A stretch of 64,000 bases of DNA from Stomorhina lunata (GCA_933228675.1 OW121741.1:132507290-132571289), one strand, 5' to 3'. Positions 31,379-40,693 are shown, counted from the stretch's first letter. Notes: a model not told the origin generated them from the letters alone. Numbers and translations are program-made.

Positions 31379-32199
31379 CAAGTAAGAAAGCGCTATAGTC
31401 GGTCAAGCCGACCATACGATACCCTTCACCCCTAAGGTCAAAGGTGTTATTTTTCCTGTATAAAGACAAATATTTGCTAAATTTTGCCATCATACAAACA
31501 TTTTCTCAAAACGTATATATTCAACCTGTTTCCGTCATTTGGACTTATATGAGAGCTAGGGTCAAATGTGGACCGATTATCTCGAAATTTGGCGAATTGA
31601 TTACAGTTGTTACAAAAATTATGTATGCAAAAAATAAACTCAAAATTTTCATTATCTTTAGATTTACGAGCGTTTTAGTGATTTTTTGCCTCATTTAGTG
31701 CGTTTTTGAAGAAGAGTTTGTATGGGAGCTATGGTCAAATGTGGACCGATTTCAACGAAATTTGGTACAGTGATTTAAGTTTACATAAGCAGTATCTGTT
31801 TTAAATTTTATGAAAAAATATTGATATTTGTGGCCAATATAGCAATTCCGGGAAGTGGGACCTATGGGAGGTACCATAAGTAATGGACCGATTTTGACCA
31901 ATTTCAATAGCCATGGTCCCATTATCAAAAACATTATCTGTGCCAAATTTCATCAAATTATCTTTAGAATTGCGACCTGTAGTTTGATTACAAGGTTTAC
32001 ATGGGGGTCCAGCCAGCCAGCCAGCCGTCCAGCCAGCCGTCCAGCCAGCCAGACGGACGGACGGTCATCGCTAAATCGACTCAGAAAGTGATTCTAAGTC
32101 TATTGGTATACTAAAAGGTCTAAGACAAATATTTCTATGCGTTACAAACATCAACACAAATTATAATACCCTTTCCACCTATGGTGGTGAAGGGTATAA
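31379..32199 (-). mobile_element. mini-me / DINE-like (Helentron-associated) element, full-length copy 2
   Basis: Reverse-complement partner of copy 1 (3512-4317), with high similarity throughout. It begins CAAGTAAGAAAGCGCTATAG, then the hairpin GTCGG-TCAAG-CCGAC and the ATACCCTTCACC end repeat. Near the far end are the core CATCGCTAAATCGACTCAG and CACCTATGGTGGTGAAGGGT. The microsatellite is expanded differently: GGAC units next to a CCAGCCAGCCAG tract at about 32009-32062. Short frames within mirror those of copy 1 and are not genes. It is inserted in a pogo-like relic. Confidence 0.8.
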
Positions 32200-32339
32200 A
32201 AATATCAGTGAATCGTAGTACTTGTACTGAATTTACTTCTTGTTGCAATTTTGTATATGGTGCAAGACTATACTGAATATTTATGTTTATATTTATGTAT
32301 ATTTATGTGTATTTATGTACATTATGTATGTACTATTTG

Positions 32340-32480
32340 GGCAAAAACCGTGTTATAGGGGGTAAAGATCGTGTTATACGGGGGACATGAAACCGTGTTA
32401 TACGGGGGCCGTGTTATAAGGGGGCGTGTTATAAGGGGGCGTGTTATAAGGGGGGCGTGTTATTTTTTGCACGGTTTTTT
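32340..32480 (+). repeat. G-rich tandem repeat, (GGGGGCGTGTTATAA)n
   Basis: Units of about 15 bases, GGGGGCGTGTTATAA, with diverged outer units carrying inserts, repeat along this segment. At least six runs of four or more G lie close together, which is exceptional in this A/T-rich window. Each unit copies the ACACGG/GTGTTATA part of the pogo-like terminus, so these are expanded subterminal repeats. Several G runs in a row could permit a G-quadruplex, which is inference. Confidence 0.8.
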
Positions 32481-32539
32481 AAGAAAATATTTGAATTTTT
32501 TTCATTTTACACGATTTTTATAGATTGTGGAACAGATCC

Positions 32540-32610
32540 TCATTGAGTCTAAAAATAGAATCGGATGCAGCTCATTGTCTGAGAGAAGTACCCCTTGTTC
32601 CAATTGGAAT
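32540..32610 (+). repeat. Short dispersed repeat, inverted relative to 29882-29954
   Basis: See 29882-29954. Here it follows a degenerate TTTTACACGATTTTTATAG pogo-end word and is followed by an ACCTGGTAGACCGAGCC segment with a small hairpin CCGAGC-CTT-GCTCGG (32642-32656). Confidence 0.78.
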
Positions 32611-32799
32611 GTTGTCGGGGAATTATATAGTACCTGGTAGACCGAGCCTTGCTCGGAGCTTTATGATAAGCATTTTGAGGAAAATTTTAAAGTTTTTATA
32701 TATTTTATATTATAAAGTGCTAAAATAAATTTAGAGGAAAGACATTGTATAAATATTCAGTTAATTTTGAATTATTTGATTTATTTTGTCCGACCAACA

Positions 32800-33470
32800 C
32801 ATAGTTTGCATAGTTTACAGTTTAACTCATTTTGAATAATTTTGGAAATTATTCATATCAACAGAAACCTCTGTCGACTCATGCGCAACAACTTTGCTAA
32901 AGATTATAGTCTGATCAAATGCACAGTTTACGATTTAATTCATTTTGAGTAGTTTTCTGTGGCGCCACCTGTCGGACTTTGCTTATTCCAATTTATAAAC
33001 CTTCTTCGGCTTATCCGTAACAACTTTGCTGAAGATTATAGCATGATTAAATGTACAGCATACGATTAAATTGACTTTGAGTAAATTTCAGTAGCGCCAC
33101 CTGTCGAAATTTCTTCATACCAACTAAGAAACCTTCGTCGGCTCATGTGCAACAACTTTGCTAAAGATTGTAGCATGATTAAATGTACAGATTACGATTA
33201 AATTGACTTTGAGTAAGTTTCTGTAGCGCCACCTCTCGGAAATTATTCATACCAACTAAAAAGCCTTCGTCGGCTCATGCGCTACAACTTTGCTCATATC
33301 ATGATCAAATGTACAGTTTACGATTTAATTAATTTTTAGTAATTTTCAGTGGCGCCATCTGTCGGAAATTAGTCTTATCAACTTTAAAACCTTCGCCGGC
33401 TTATCCGCAACATCTTCGCTAAAGAGCATAACACAATCAAATTCACAGTTTACTATTCTATAAAGAACAT
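32800..33470 (+). repeat. Tandem repeat of about 130 bp, five diverged units
   Basis: GGCGCCACCTGTCGG or close forms recur at about 32961, 33093, 33225 and 33351. Each is followed by AACCTTCGTCGGCTCATG-like words, CAACTTTGCTAAAGATTATA and ACGATTAAATT...TTGAGTAA. The first unit (about 32800) lacks the GCCACC word. Phrases such as CAACTTTGCT.AAGA are common in insect RTE-like repeats, but the class is not certain. Confidence 0.82.
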
Positions 33471-33499
33471 ACATACAGACAAACATTCATTTGTTTAAA

Positions 33500-34060
33500 A
33501 TAATACTAATTTTTCCCCCTTTTTATTCCCTAATTTCTAAAAGTTCCATATGTATATTTGGTACTTTTTTGGTGCCAATTGACTTCGGTACATTTTTTTA
33601 AAACGCATTTAACATAATGTATAATGTTCCTATTCATATTACTTTGAAGATGTTAAGTTATCATTTTATCCCTTTTTTACCCATTTTGGCTCCAAAATCA
33701 AAAAAGTACCAAATACGTGTTTCATGTTTTTTTTACATCTATTGATTGCAGTACCAAGTTTCTTTCTATATTATTTAGTTTAAAATATAAGAGTGGGTTA
33801 AAAAGGTGCCAAAAAAACTATTTTCACCCTTTTTACCCCCTATCGGACATAGTTTCAAAAAAGTACCAAACACCTGTCCGTTTATTTTCATAGCTGTAAT
33901 AGGTATAGAAACCTTTTGGTTTCTATACCTATTACTTAAGGAGATATTTATAGCGTTTTCGATTTTTTCCCCTTTTTACCCGTTTTTACCCTCTTAGAGG
34001 CAAAGGTCCCTACTTCTTCAACCTATACATCAAAAAAGATACCCACTGTGCAAATTTTAT
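33500..34060 (+). repeat. Tandem repeat of about 150 bp, four diverged units
   Basis: CCCCTTTTTACCC-like words at about 33517, 33670, 33826 and 33970 are each followed, in most units, by AAAAAAGTACCAAA...TG and a TTTCATA segment. It follows directly on the 130-bp repeat and is followed by AATCGTTAGAGCCGTTTTCG and an (AT)n tail. That order (internal tandem repeats, a GCCGTTTTCGAGAT phrase, AT repeat at the end) is typical of RTE-like or other A/T-tailed insect repeats. Confidence 0.75.
33896..33935. repeat. Perfect 40-base hairpin, 18-bp arms with TTTT loop
   Basis: GTAATAGGTATAGAAACC at 33896-33913 is exactly inverted at 33918-33935 around TTTT. The sequence has mixed composition, so pairing by chance is very unlikely. 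It lies inside one unit of the 150-bp repeat and is not apparent in the sister units. Confidence 0.92.
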
Positions 34061-34096
34061 CAAAATCGTTAGAGCCGTTTTCGAGATAGTCATTCT

Positions 34097-34165
34097 ATAT
34101 ATATATATATATATATATCCTCAAATTTACATATGAATCGATCCTCAAATTTACATATGAATCGT
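34097..34165. repeat. (AT)n tract plus a 24-bp tandem duplication
   Basis: A TA/AT run of about 22 bases is followed by two copies of ATCCTCAAATTTACATATG followed by AATCG. The AT run marks the likely 3' end of the A/T-tailed repeat element described upstream; the sequence then returns to pogo-end words (TTTTTACACGG). Confidence 0.8.
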
Positions 34166-34265
34166 GTATTTTTTACACGGTTTTCTTAGGAACGTACCTA
34201 ACGTGTAAAAAAAGATTTTACTGTAGTTTGTTGCCTTATTGACAAGTTTTGCCTATAACAGAATA

Positions 34266-34694
34266 TACATATTTTATTTGGAACACTCCTTATAAAACAA
34301 AACGTATTAAACAAACTCACTCATACATATTCAAAATTTTACTTATATTAATCATACGTCGTCGTCAGCAGGCACAAAAACGTGATTTTGTTAGAAACAC
34401 AAACACACAACGACACACAAACTTGAGCGAATTGCATTAGAAAAACAAACAAATATCAAAGAACAGACCAGACCAGAGAATCGGAACAAAGGAGGACAAG
34501 ACGTTGTTCTGCAAATACTACAGCTAAATAGTTAACCGGCCTTTTGGTTATCGGCAACATTAGATTGCATTAGAAATACTACAATCTAATAATAACAACA
34601 ACATCCTACTACAAACGTGAGCACAAAAGTGAGTATATTCCCATAAATGCATGAGTATGAGTATAAGTGTGAGTATCTGTGTCTGTCCCCATTA
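34266..34694. other. Orphan Tc1-like right end and unassigned sequence
   Basis: TTTATTTGGAACACTCCTTA at about 34266-34285 is a right terminal repeat of the same Tc1-like family as that at 39676-39693. It may be the partner of the left end at 27389. The remainder to 34694 contains short CA/CAA-rich DNA without a recognisable gene. Confidence 0.45.
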
Positions 34695-35524
34695 CCCAGT
34701 AAGAACAGTGTCAAATGTTTGAAATATGATGACTTTTACATTTGATATCAAACGATTTTTCAAACTTTTTTCAAACCTGAACAGATGTTTGAGATTCACA
34801 TTCATTTTCAAATGAGGGTTCATTTGAGAATAAACGTTTGAAAAATGATAGTTTCGCAAATTGAGAATAAATGTTATTCTCAAATCATTATCAAACCCTA
34901 AGATGATTTGGGAATAATTTGAAAAATGGTGTTATATAAATTTGATATCAAACCTTATTTCAAACTTTTTTCAAACATTAAAAAAAACTAATTTATGTTA
35001 AAAAAATTAATGTTTAAGATATTTAAATGGAATGACAGTTCATTTCAAAGAAATTCGTTATTTCTTTCGGATTTTTTACAATTGATCCATATTTGACCAT
35101 AAAACCTTGCTTAAAAAATATCAAGATTAAAAATTCAATAATATTCATATGCATAAGTAAATTTTCTTTGTTGCTTAAAATTTTTTTTACCTAACAATAA
35201 AAAAAGATATATTTTAAGCAAAACAAATATGATGCTCCGTTTTCAAAAACAAAATAAACAAACTCAAAAAGATCAAAAATACAACGCCATTTTATTTATG
35301 TTCCACATGTAGATGATATCCACATTTGAAAAACCTTTGAGAATGAGGTTTGATAATGATTTGAGAATAAAGGCATTTCTCAATTTGAGAATAAAGTCCC
35401 CTTTTTATTGAGAACGCTATTATTCTTAAATCAGTATCAAATCAGTATCAAACGTTTGACCTTTGAAAAAATATTTATTTTCAAATTATCCTCAATTTGA
35501 GAATAAACCTTTTTTCTTACTGGG
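34695..35524. mobile_element. TA-duplicating MITE, 830 bp, with repeated TTTGAGAATAA motifs
   Basis: The ends are inverted (CCCAGTAAGAA at 34695 and TTCTTACTGGG ending at 35524) and flanked by TA on both sides (34693-34694, 35525-35526). Inside each end TTTGAGAATAA, ATCAAAC and TTTCAAAC words occur many times in both orientations, making dense subterminal repeats. The middle 300 bases are unique and A/T-rich. There is no transposase frame. The TA duplication suggests Tc1/mariner-type mobilisation, though repeated subterminal motifs are unusual there. Confidence 0.85.
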
Positions 35525-36059
35525 TAGAACTTAAGTATGAAAGTGTGAATGTGTTAAATAATAAAATGTGATTTTTTGTTTTGTTATATCAACAAAAAAA
35601 AAAAAAAAAAAAAACACCATAAAATTAAAACATTAATTTTGATTATATTTAATTTATTGATATTTCATGCGCTTTAGATGATTAAAAAAATAACATTTAT
35701 ATTCCATATTTTGCCAAATCATTAAAAACAAAAATTCAATAAAAATATTTTACTTATCTTTTGCTGAAACTTTGAACACAAAGAGAAATACGTTGAAGAG
35801 AAAATTTCATTCATAAAAATATACTATAAAATACTCGTAACATGAGTTTGCTAGAGGATGATTAACAAAGAAATTGCCAAACGCATTATGTTATTCAGAA
35901 ATGAATGTACAATAACATTTTAAGAAATTTAATTGCCTTTAGTTGCGTATTAGTCTATAAACTGGCCGATTTCGATTTTACTTGAATTTCGGTCGCATGT
36001 TTTTTTTAATATTAATTTATATGACATAAAAAAATTACGGTTTCATAGTACAATAATAT
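35525..36059. other. No recognisable gene
   Basis: A/T-rich sequence with an A20-type run near 35591. No gene or repeat was recognised. Confidence 0.5.
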
Positions 36060-36634
36060 TTTTTTTTTTGATCAAGTTAGCCTTTACTCAAACTCAACAA
36101 GACAGATAGTGATTGGACTCAAGCTATTCAGAATTCTGACTGAGACTCAGGCAATACAAAATTTACTTTGATACTCCGGTAATACAGAATGTAGATTGAG
36201 ACTCTGTTAATAATCAGATTAGACTCATAATAGATGTCTGTTTTAGAAAAAAACTTATGTGGGCTTTATATAACTCAAGCGTTTGACGATTGAGTGAAAT
36301 TTACATGTATTTTGTTTTTGTTACAATAAGAAAACATATGTAAATTTCATTATATCGTCAGGCGCTTATGTTATGTAAACCCTACATTAGACTTAATTCA
36401 GAGAAGACTCAGACAAGAATTTGACTAGTATCAGACTGAACTCAGGTAAGACCTGACTTTAACTAGATTCAGACTTAACTCGGACTATAATAAGATTAAA
36501 CTATGCTCGAACTGTACTCAGACTAAAAAAGACTCAACTGAATAAATTAAGAATAACCTTTTCTCAGGATAAACTCGATTAAGGGTAGACTTAAGCTAAA
36601 ACCAGACTATTCACAGTCTAAATTATGACCCTTA

Positions 36635-36885
36635 TGTGACCTTTTTCTAGAAAAGGGACCTAGTGTCAAAAAACGGGTTTGGACTTAAAAGTGGATTCTG
36701 ACACCTTAAAGGGTGTAGAATAAGATGAGATGAATAAGATTTCTGATAAAAATTTATTTACTCCATAAAAACGTACGAACATGGAAAAAATCGATAAAAA
36801 TGAGAAAAACATTAAAATTGTATTTATTATTTTTCCTAAAACTTTATTTTCATATACTAGGTCCATTTTCTCGGAGAAGGTCACA
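36635..36885. mobile_element. TA-duplicating MITE, 251 bp
   Basis: The left end TGTGACCTTTTTCTAGAAAA followed by GGGACCTAGT, and the inverted right end beginning TGTGACCTTCTCCGAGAAAA followed by TGGACCTAGT, form 30-bp terminal repeats with about five mismatches. TA flanks both sides (36633-36634 and 36886-36887). The short interior is A/T-rich and non-coding. Likely a Tc1/mariner-type MITE. Confidence 0.85.
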
Positions 36886-36919
36886 TATAGTATTTATATC
36901 AATCTCAGACTCAGAGTTA

Positions 36920-36979
36920 GGTTAGGTAAAGCAGGTGACTGATGACATAGTCTGCGTCACTAATGTCCTACAAAAAAAC
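36920..36979 (+). mobile_element. Tiny 5'-truncated retroposon with 11-bp target duplication
   Basis: ACTCAGAGTTA occurs at 36909-36919 and again at 36980-36990. Between them are 60 bases starting GGTTAGGTAAAGCAG and ending CCTACAAAAAAAC, so an A-rich end is next to the duplication. This is the signature of target-primed insertion by a LINE or SINE. The TTAGGTTAGGT start resembles a retroposon tail common in flies, but the parent is not identified. Confidence 0.6.
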
Positions 36980-37130
36980 ACTCAGAGTTAACTCAGGCAA
37001 GACTTGACTCAGACTAGACTGTGCCTAGACTGGGCCTAGACTTGACTTGGATAAGAATTAGACTGAACTATGCTAGGAACATAATCCGTACTATTCTGCT
37101 TTTCTTAGACTCAACTTTAAATAGACTCCG

Positions 37131-37559
37131 AAGCTGTTTTAAAGCACAATCAGTTGGTATACTCAAGCCTAGCAAAATAATGGTTCTAGCATTATTAATT
37201 TTTTTCCATTGAGCCCTAGACACTCGATACTCAGTACAGCATCTGATTTTTGTGGTTTCCATGCTTATCTAAGACCCGATAACTATGTTTAGTACAAAGA
37301 TAGAAACTTTACTTGCTTTATTGGGTTCATTAGATGTACCTTGCTTTTCTTAATTAAAATACTCTCAGAATGGATTTAAACTAGCTACAGATTAAACACG
37401 GACGGGCGATACAATGTCAGACTAGAATATAAGATTATGAATAGGCGTAGGCAGCCCATGTCACCAGAAGCCGATGACTATTTGTAATTTTCGTAAATAT
37501 CATGATCATTAATGAAACTCGTGAAAATGACCGCTTTGTTAAAGAAAATACAAAAATTT
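37131..37559. other. No recognisable gene
   Basis: Short chance frames on both strands (37021-37262) come from the decayed repeat region. Nothing else was recognised. Confidence 0.45.
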
Positions 37560-37855
37560 ATAATAAATTTTTTTTTTAAAGAAAAACTTTCGATAGAAAC
37601 ATTTTTCTGTAGAAAAATTTTTGATCAAAAAAATTTTCTATAGAAAAATTTTTGATAAAAAATTTTCCATAAAAAATGGTTGATAAAAAAAATTTTTGAT
37701 AAAAAAATTTTCTATATAAAATTTTTGATAAAAAATGCTCTATAGAAAAATTTTCTATAAAAAAAAATTTTTGATAAAAAAATTTTCTTTAAAAGCTTTT
37801 TTGATAAAAATATGCTATAGAAAAATTTTTGATTAAAATATTAAAAAAAAAATAG
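37560..37855. repeat. Short array of TTTTCTATAGAAAAATTTTT units
   Basis: About ten units of 24-32 bases share TTTTCTATAGAAAAATTTTT with GATAAAAAAA linkers. The core is the same palindrome as in the large arrays at 47-62 kb, with yet another linker (TTGATAAAA). The units are heterogeneous, so this looks like a small or decaying array. Confidence 0.8.
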
Positions 37856-37909
37856 AGTACAAAACTTTTTATTTTTGAAGAACTAAACATTGAAAAAATA
37901 CCTATTTTA

Positions 37910-37977
37910 GTTAAAAGTATAAAAAATGGCAACTCTGCCGACGGTTAAAAGTATAAAAAATGGCAACTCTGCCGACG
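37910..37977 (+). repeat. Exact 34-bp tandem duplication
   Basis: The 34-base unit starting GTTAAAAGTATAAAAAATGG and ending CTGCCGACG occurs twice without a mismatch, so the duplication is recent. Confidence 0.93.
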
Positions 37978-39299
37978 GTTTTTTTGTATTGTTCTCTGTG
38001 TGCCGACCTCTGATGATAAAGCTTTTCTATGATCTTTTACAAAATAATATTTAGAAAAGTTTATATATGTAAGTATTTTAAAAATAAGCTTTCGTAGCAG
38101 CTTTTATAAGACTAGAGACTCTTTCGTTGAAAACAAGATAAATTCTCTTCTTTAAAAAATGTTTGTAAATATTAATCGATTGTAAGTACATAAACGATTT
38201 TCTTTTTAACTTTAAGTTTAGGACTGGATAAATTTCTATTAATCGTTAAAAAAGTGTCTGTAATCTTTCGAAAAAAGCTTTCAAAAGCTTAGAAACTTTC
38301 TTCTTTGAAAAACGTTTATATGCTTTTAAAACCGAGCCGTCCTGCTCTACAGCACAATGTGCAAACTTTTACAAAAGAGCTTTTGAGCTTTTACACCGAC
38401 ACACTATGTATGAGCGAGAGGCAACTATATTTGTCCCGCTTACACTTACTTAAAATTTTCTTTGAAAAATGGTTTTTTGAAAGTTAATGCTGACAGACTA
38501 GAAGTTGTTGCTCGATTATATAAAGAATGCTCGAATACATGAAGAAAAATCTAAATCTGGCAACACTGGCCGTAAGAACTTTCAAAGCTGTTTACCACAA
38601 ATGCAAATATCTAGTTTTGTTTTAAAACTTTTCTTCAAAAAAAAAAGCTTTTGTATTAACCCTACTACTAAATTTAGGTTCATATTTTGACCCCAAATTT
38701 TTTTTTATTGAGAAAATTAATATTTGTACATTTCAAAAATATTTTTAAGGCTTGAGATCTTTGCAGTATGTCGTCGTTAGAGTGATTGTGTATCGGTGTG
38801 ACGGGCAAACAGGTTTTTTGTAAGATATCCACTCAGTTAATACAATTTGGGGCATCGAAAGACCCCTAACATGATTAATAATTATTATAATTAATAATTT
38901 CGATGAAAAGCTTTTGTTAGCTTCTGAAACCTCTGAAATGAAAAATGAGCCAAGTTCAGTCTGACCCAGTGAAGCTGATACTCAATCCAAAGCATTAATC
39001 GAGTCAGATCGACATATAGCTAAGTGTGAGATTGAAGAACGGTTAATATTATCGTCTATCTGTCAGTCCTCATATAAAGCGTATTGGACACGTAAAGAAG
39101 CTTAATATTTGGGTACCACATGAATTACAAGAAATTCATTAAAAGCTCTTATGTTTTTGTGCTTTTACTGGGCTAAAGTTATATAAATTTCAATCTAAAT
39201 TGTAATTCGTTATAGAAAAAAAAAAAACAGCGAACAAACGAAAAAAATTTAGTTAAATTTGAAAAAAAATCTTTTGTGTGATGTGAGATAAAACTGACA
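37978..39299. other. No recognisable gene
   Basis: Several AAGCTTTT-rich segments recur loosely between 38020 and 38470, but no period could be fixed. Frames at 38305-38690 show no similarity I recognise. Confidence 0.45.
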
Positions 39300-39693
39300 C
39301 CTTTTTACAATTTCCGGGCCAAGATTTTTATATGATGCTGATGAACTATGCAATGTTTACGAACACTGCCCGAAAGAAAAAACGGAAATAATGTAGCTGT
39401 GACACAAGAAGTCAAGCATTTGTAGCATCGCACACGATAAACACGGAAATTTATGTAACAAAGTGTCCAAAAAGTTGATCTTTACCGTTTCTGGGACAGC
39501 CCCTTCGATTTGACATCATGTCACTATGAAAAAAGGCACTTGAATAATATTTAAAAAAATAATGAAAGTTTTGTACTTCTGGGGCAATTCTATCCAACTG
39601 TCCAAAACTTCGGTCTGTGGTAAGGCATTAGGCTTTTGTTGAAAAGAATTAGAAAACACAAGACAACTTAAAATTTTAGTTGGAACACTCCTT
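39300..39693 (+). pseudogene. Tc1-like (DD37E family) transposase relic, catalytic part and right end
   Basis: With frameshifts, the sequence keeps FPGQDFY (after the first catalytic D region), INTEIYVTKCP, then DLTSCHYEKRHLNN, which matches DLASCHYGNKALEW at the second catalytic aspartate of the 40644-40958 frame. CPKLRSVV..ALG-like remnants follow. The right terminal repeat GGAACACTCCTT lies at about 39681-39693. This relic still contains the middle section that is deleted from the 980-bp copy. Stops and indels throughout make it inactive and old. Confidence 0.7.
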
Positions 39694-40109
39694 AAATTAT
39701 AGAACATTAAGAATTTTCTATATTACAATTGTCGCATTAAATTTTAAATCTTTAAATACTATATAGAATTTTATCGCCCCTTAATACTAAATATTATGTG
39801 AAAGCAAAAAGTGTAAAAATGTCCCCTTTTCTGCACTCTTAAAATCAATGATGCAACAATACTGAGTAAAATCAAATTATTATCGCATTTATAAGAAACA
39901 TATGTAAACATATAAAAACACATGTATGTGTGTATTTTTATAGTTTTTTTATACATTTGTTTATGAATAAAGGCATTTTCTAAGAAATTGCATTTTTTAT
40001 AATTCTTATGAAAACGATTGTTACAAATGGATTTAGATTTTGAATTATATTAAACATAGTACCTACGTAGGATGTATATTTTACGACGGAAATTCTACGT
40101 GTTTATATA
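39694..40109. other. No recognisable gene
   Basis: A/T-rich spacer between two Tc1-like copies, ending in the TA target site at 40108-40109. Confidence 0.5.
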
Positions 40110-40264
40110 AAGAGTGTTCTAAAAAAAATATGCATTTACTATTTTAGACAAAATTTATCCATAGCGCAAGAAATAATTTATTTTTTGATCAAGTTAGTTT
40201 CTATAGATATGTCAGATACTATTATTTTAGAAATGATTTATTTTCAATAGTTATTTCAATCAAA

Positions 40265-40693
40265 ATGGACTGCGGAAAAAAAGTTCGTGAAAATATAATT
40301 AAAACTTTTCAAAAAAATCCGTCATGGACTTTTAAAAAAATAGCTGAAAATTTGAAAGTTGACCCTCGAACGGTTTCTAATGCCATCAGACGGTATAAGG
40401 AAAACCTGAGCATTGAAAGAAAACCTGGATCAGGGAGGAACAAAGGTCATACAGATATTGGTAAGGCAAAAGAAGTCGAGCGACTCTTTCGAAGAGCGCC
40501 TAACACTTCTTTAAGAAAAGCAGCTCGTACGGTGAAATGTTCTACGAATTTTGCACATAGAGTCAAAGCTTATGCTGGACTGAAGACATACAAAGTCCAA
40601 AAGGTTCCAGATCGCAATGCTATAAAGAACTTAGAAGCACAGAGTGACTACATTTTTTTGGCCCGATTTGGCATCATGCCATTATGGAAATAA
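40265..40693 (+). pseudogene. Tc1-like transposase, N-terminal part up to the internal deletion
   Basis: The ATG at 40265 opens a frame of 142 residues. Residues 7-50 form the helix-turn-helix (ENIIKTFQKNPSWTFKKIAE, KVDPRTVSNAIRRYK). RKPGSGRNKGHTD is the linker, and residues 65-105 look like a second DNA-binding unit (SLRKAARTVKCSTNFAHRVK). The match to family members ends at KNLEAQS (about 40641). What follows is the C-terminal part in the wrong frame. The first catalytic aspartate is deleted. Confidence 0.88.

Larger units (their letters stand above)
31026..32480 (-). mobile_element. Second pogo/Tigger-like unit, interrupted by a mini-me copy
   Basis: CAGTAGACCCCCCTATAACA next to TA (31024-31025) is a typical pogo/Tigger terminus. 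GTGTTATA and a run of 13 G follow (31069-31081). Toward the other side, at 32345-32470, a GTGTTATA(A/C)GGGGG unit repeats six or seven times. On the minus strand, at about 31293-31380, a frame ends YRWNVIDDSSDSE, an acidic C-terminus like that of the unit upstream. The mini-me copy 31379-32199 sits inside. The right terminus lacks a clear CTACTG end. Confidence 0.55.
30448..34223 (+). mobile_element. pogo/Tigger-like composite element, with nested insertions
   Basis: The left end CAGTAAAATCTTTTT at 30448 and the inverted right end ending at 34223 are each next to TA (30446-30447 and 34224-34225), as expected for a pogo element. Both ends contain CACG/ACACGG words repeated inward (TTTTTTTACACG, AATAACACGG). 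The 3.8 kb between them includes a pogo-like transposase tail (30570-30904), a second pogo-like unit (31026 to about 32480), a mini-me copy and a set of tandem repeats. It is probably several insertions, not one element. The outer ends may belong together or to two adjacent copies. Confidence 0.6.
36060..37130. repeat. Degenerate ACTCAGACT-type repeat with two insertions
   Basis: The words GACTCAGAC, AGACTTAACTC, GACTGAACTC and TAGACTTGAC recur dozens of times in 36060-36235, 36385-36625 and 36895-37090, all in the same strand sense, with no fixed long period. This is a very decayed short-unit satellite or microsatellite (basic unit about 6-12 bases). It is interrupted by a MITE (36635-36885) and a tiny retroposed fragment (36920-36979). 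Confidence 0.65.
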
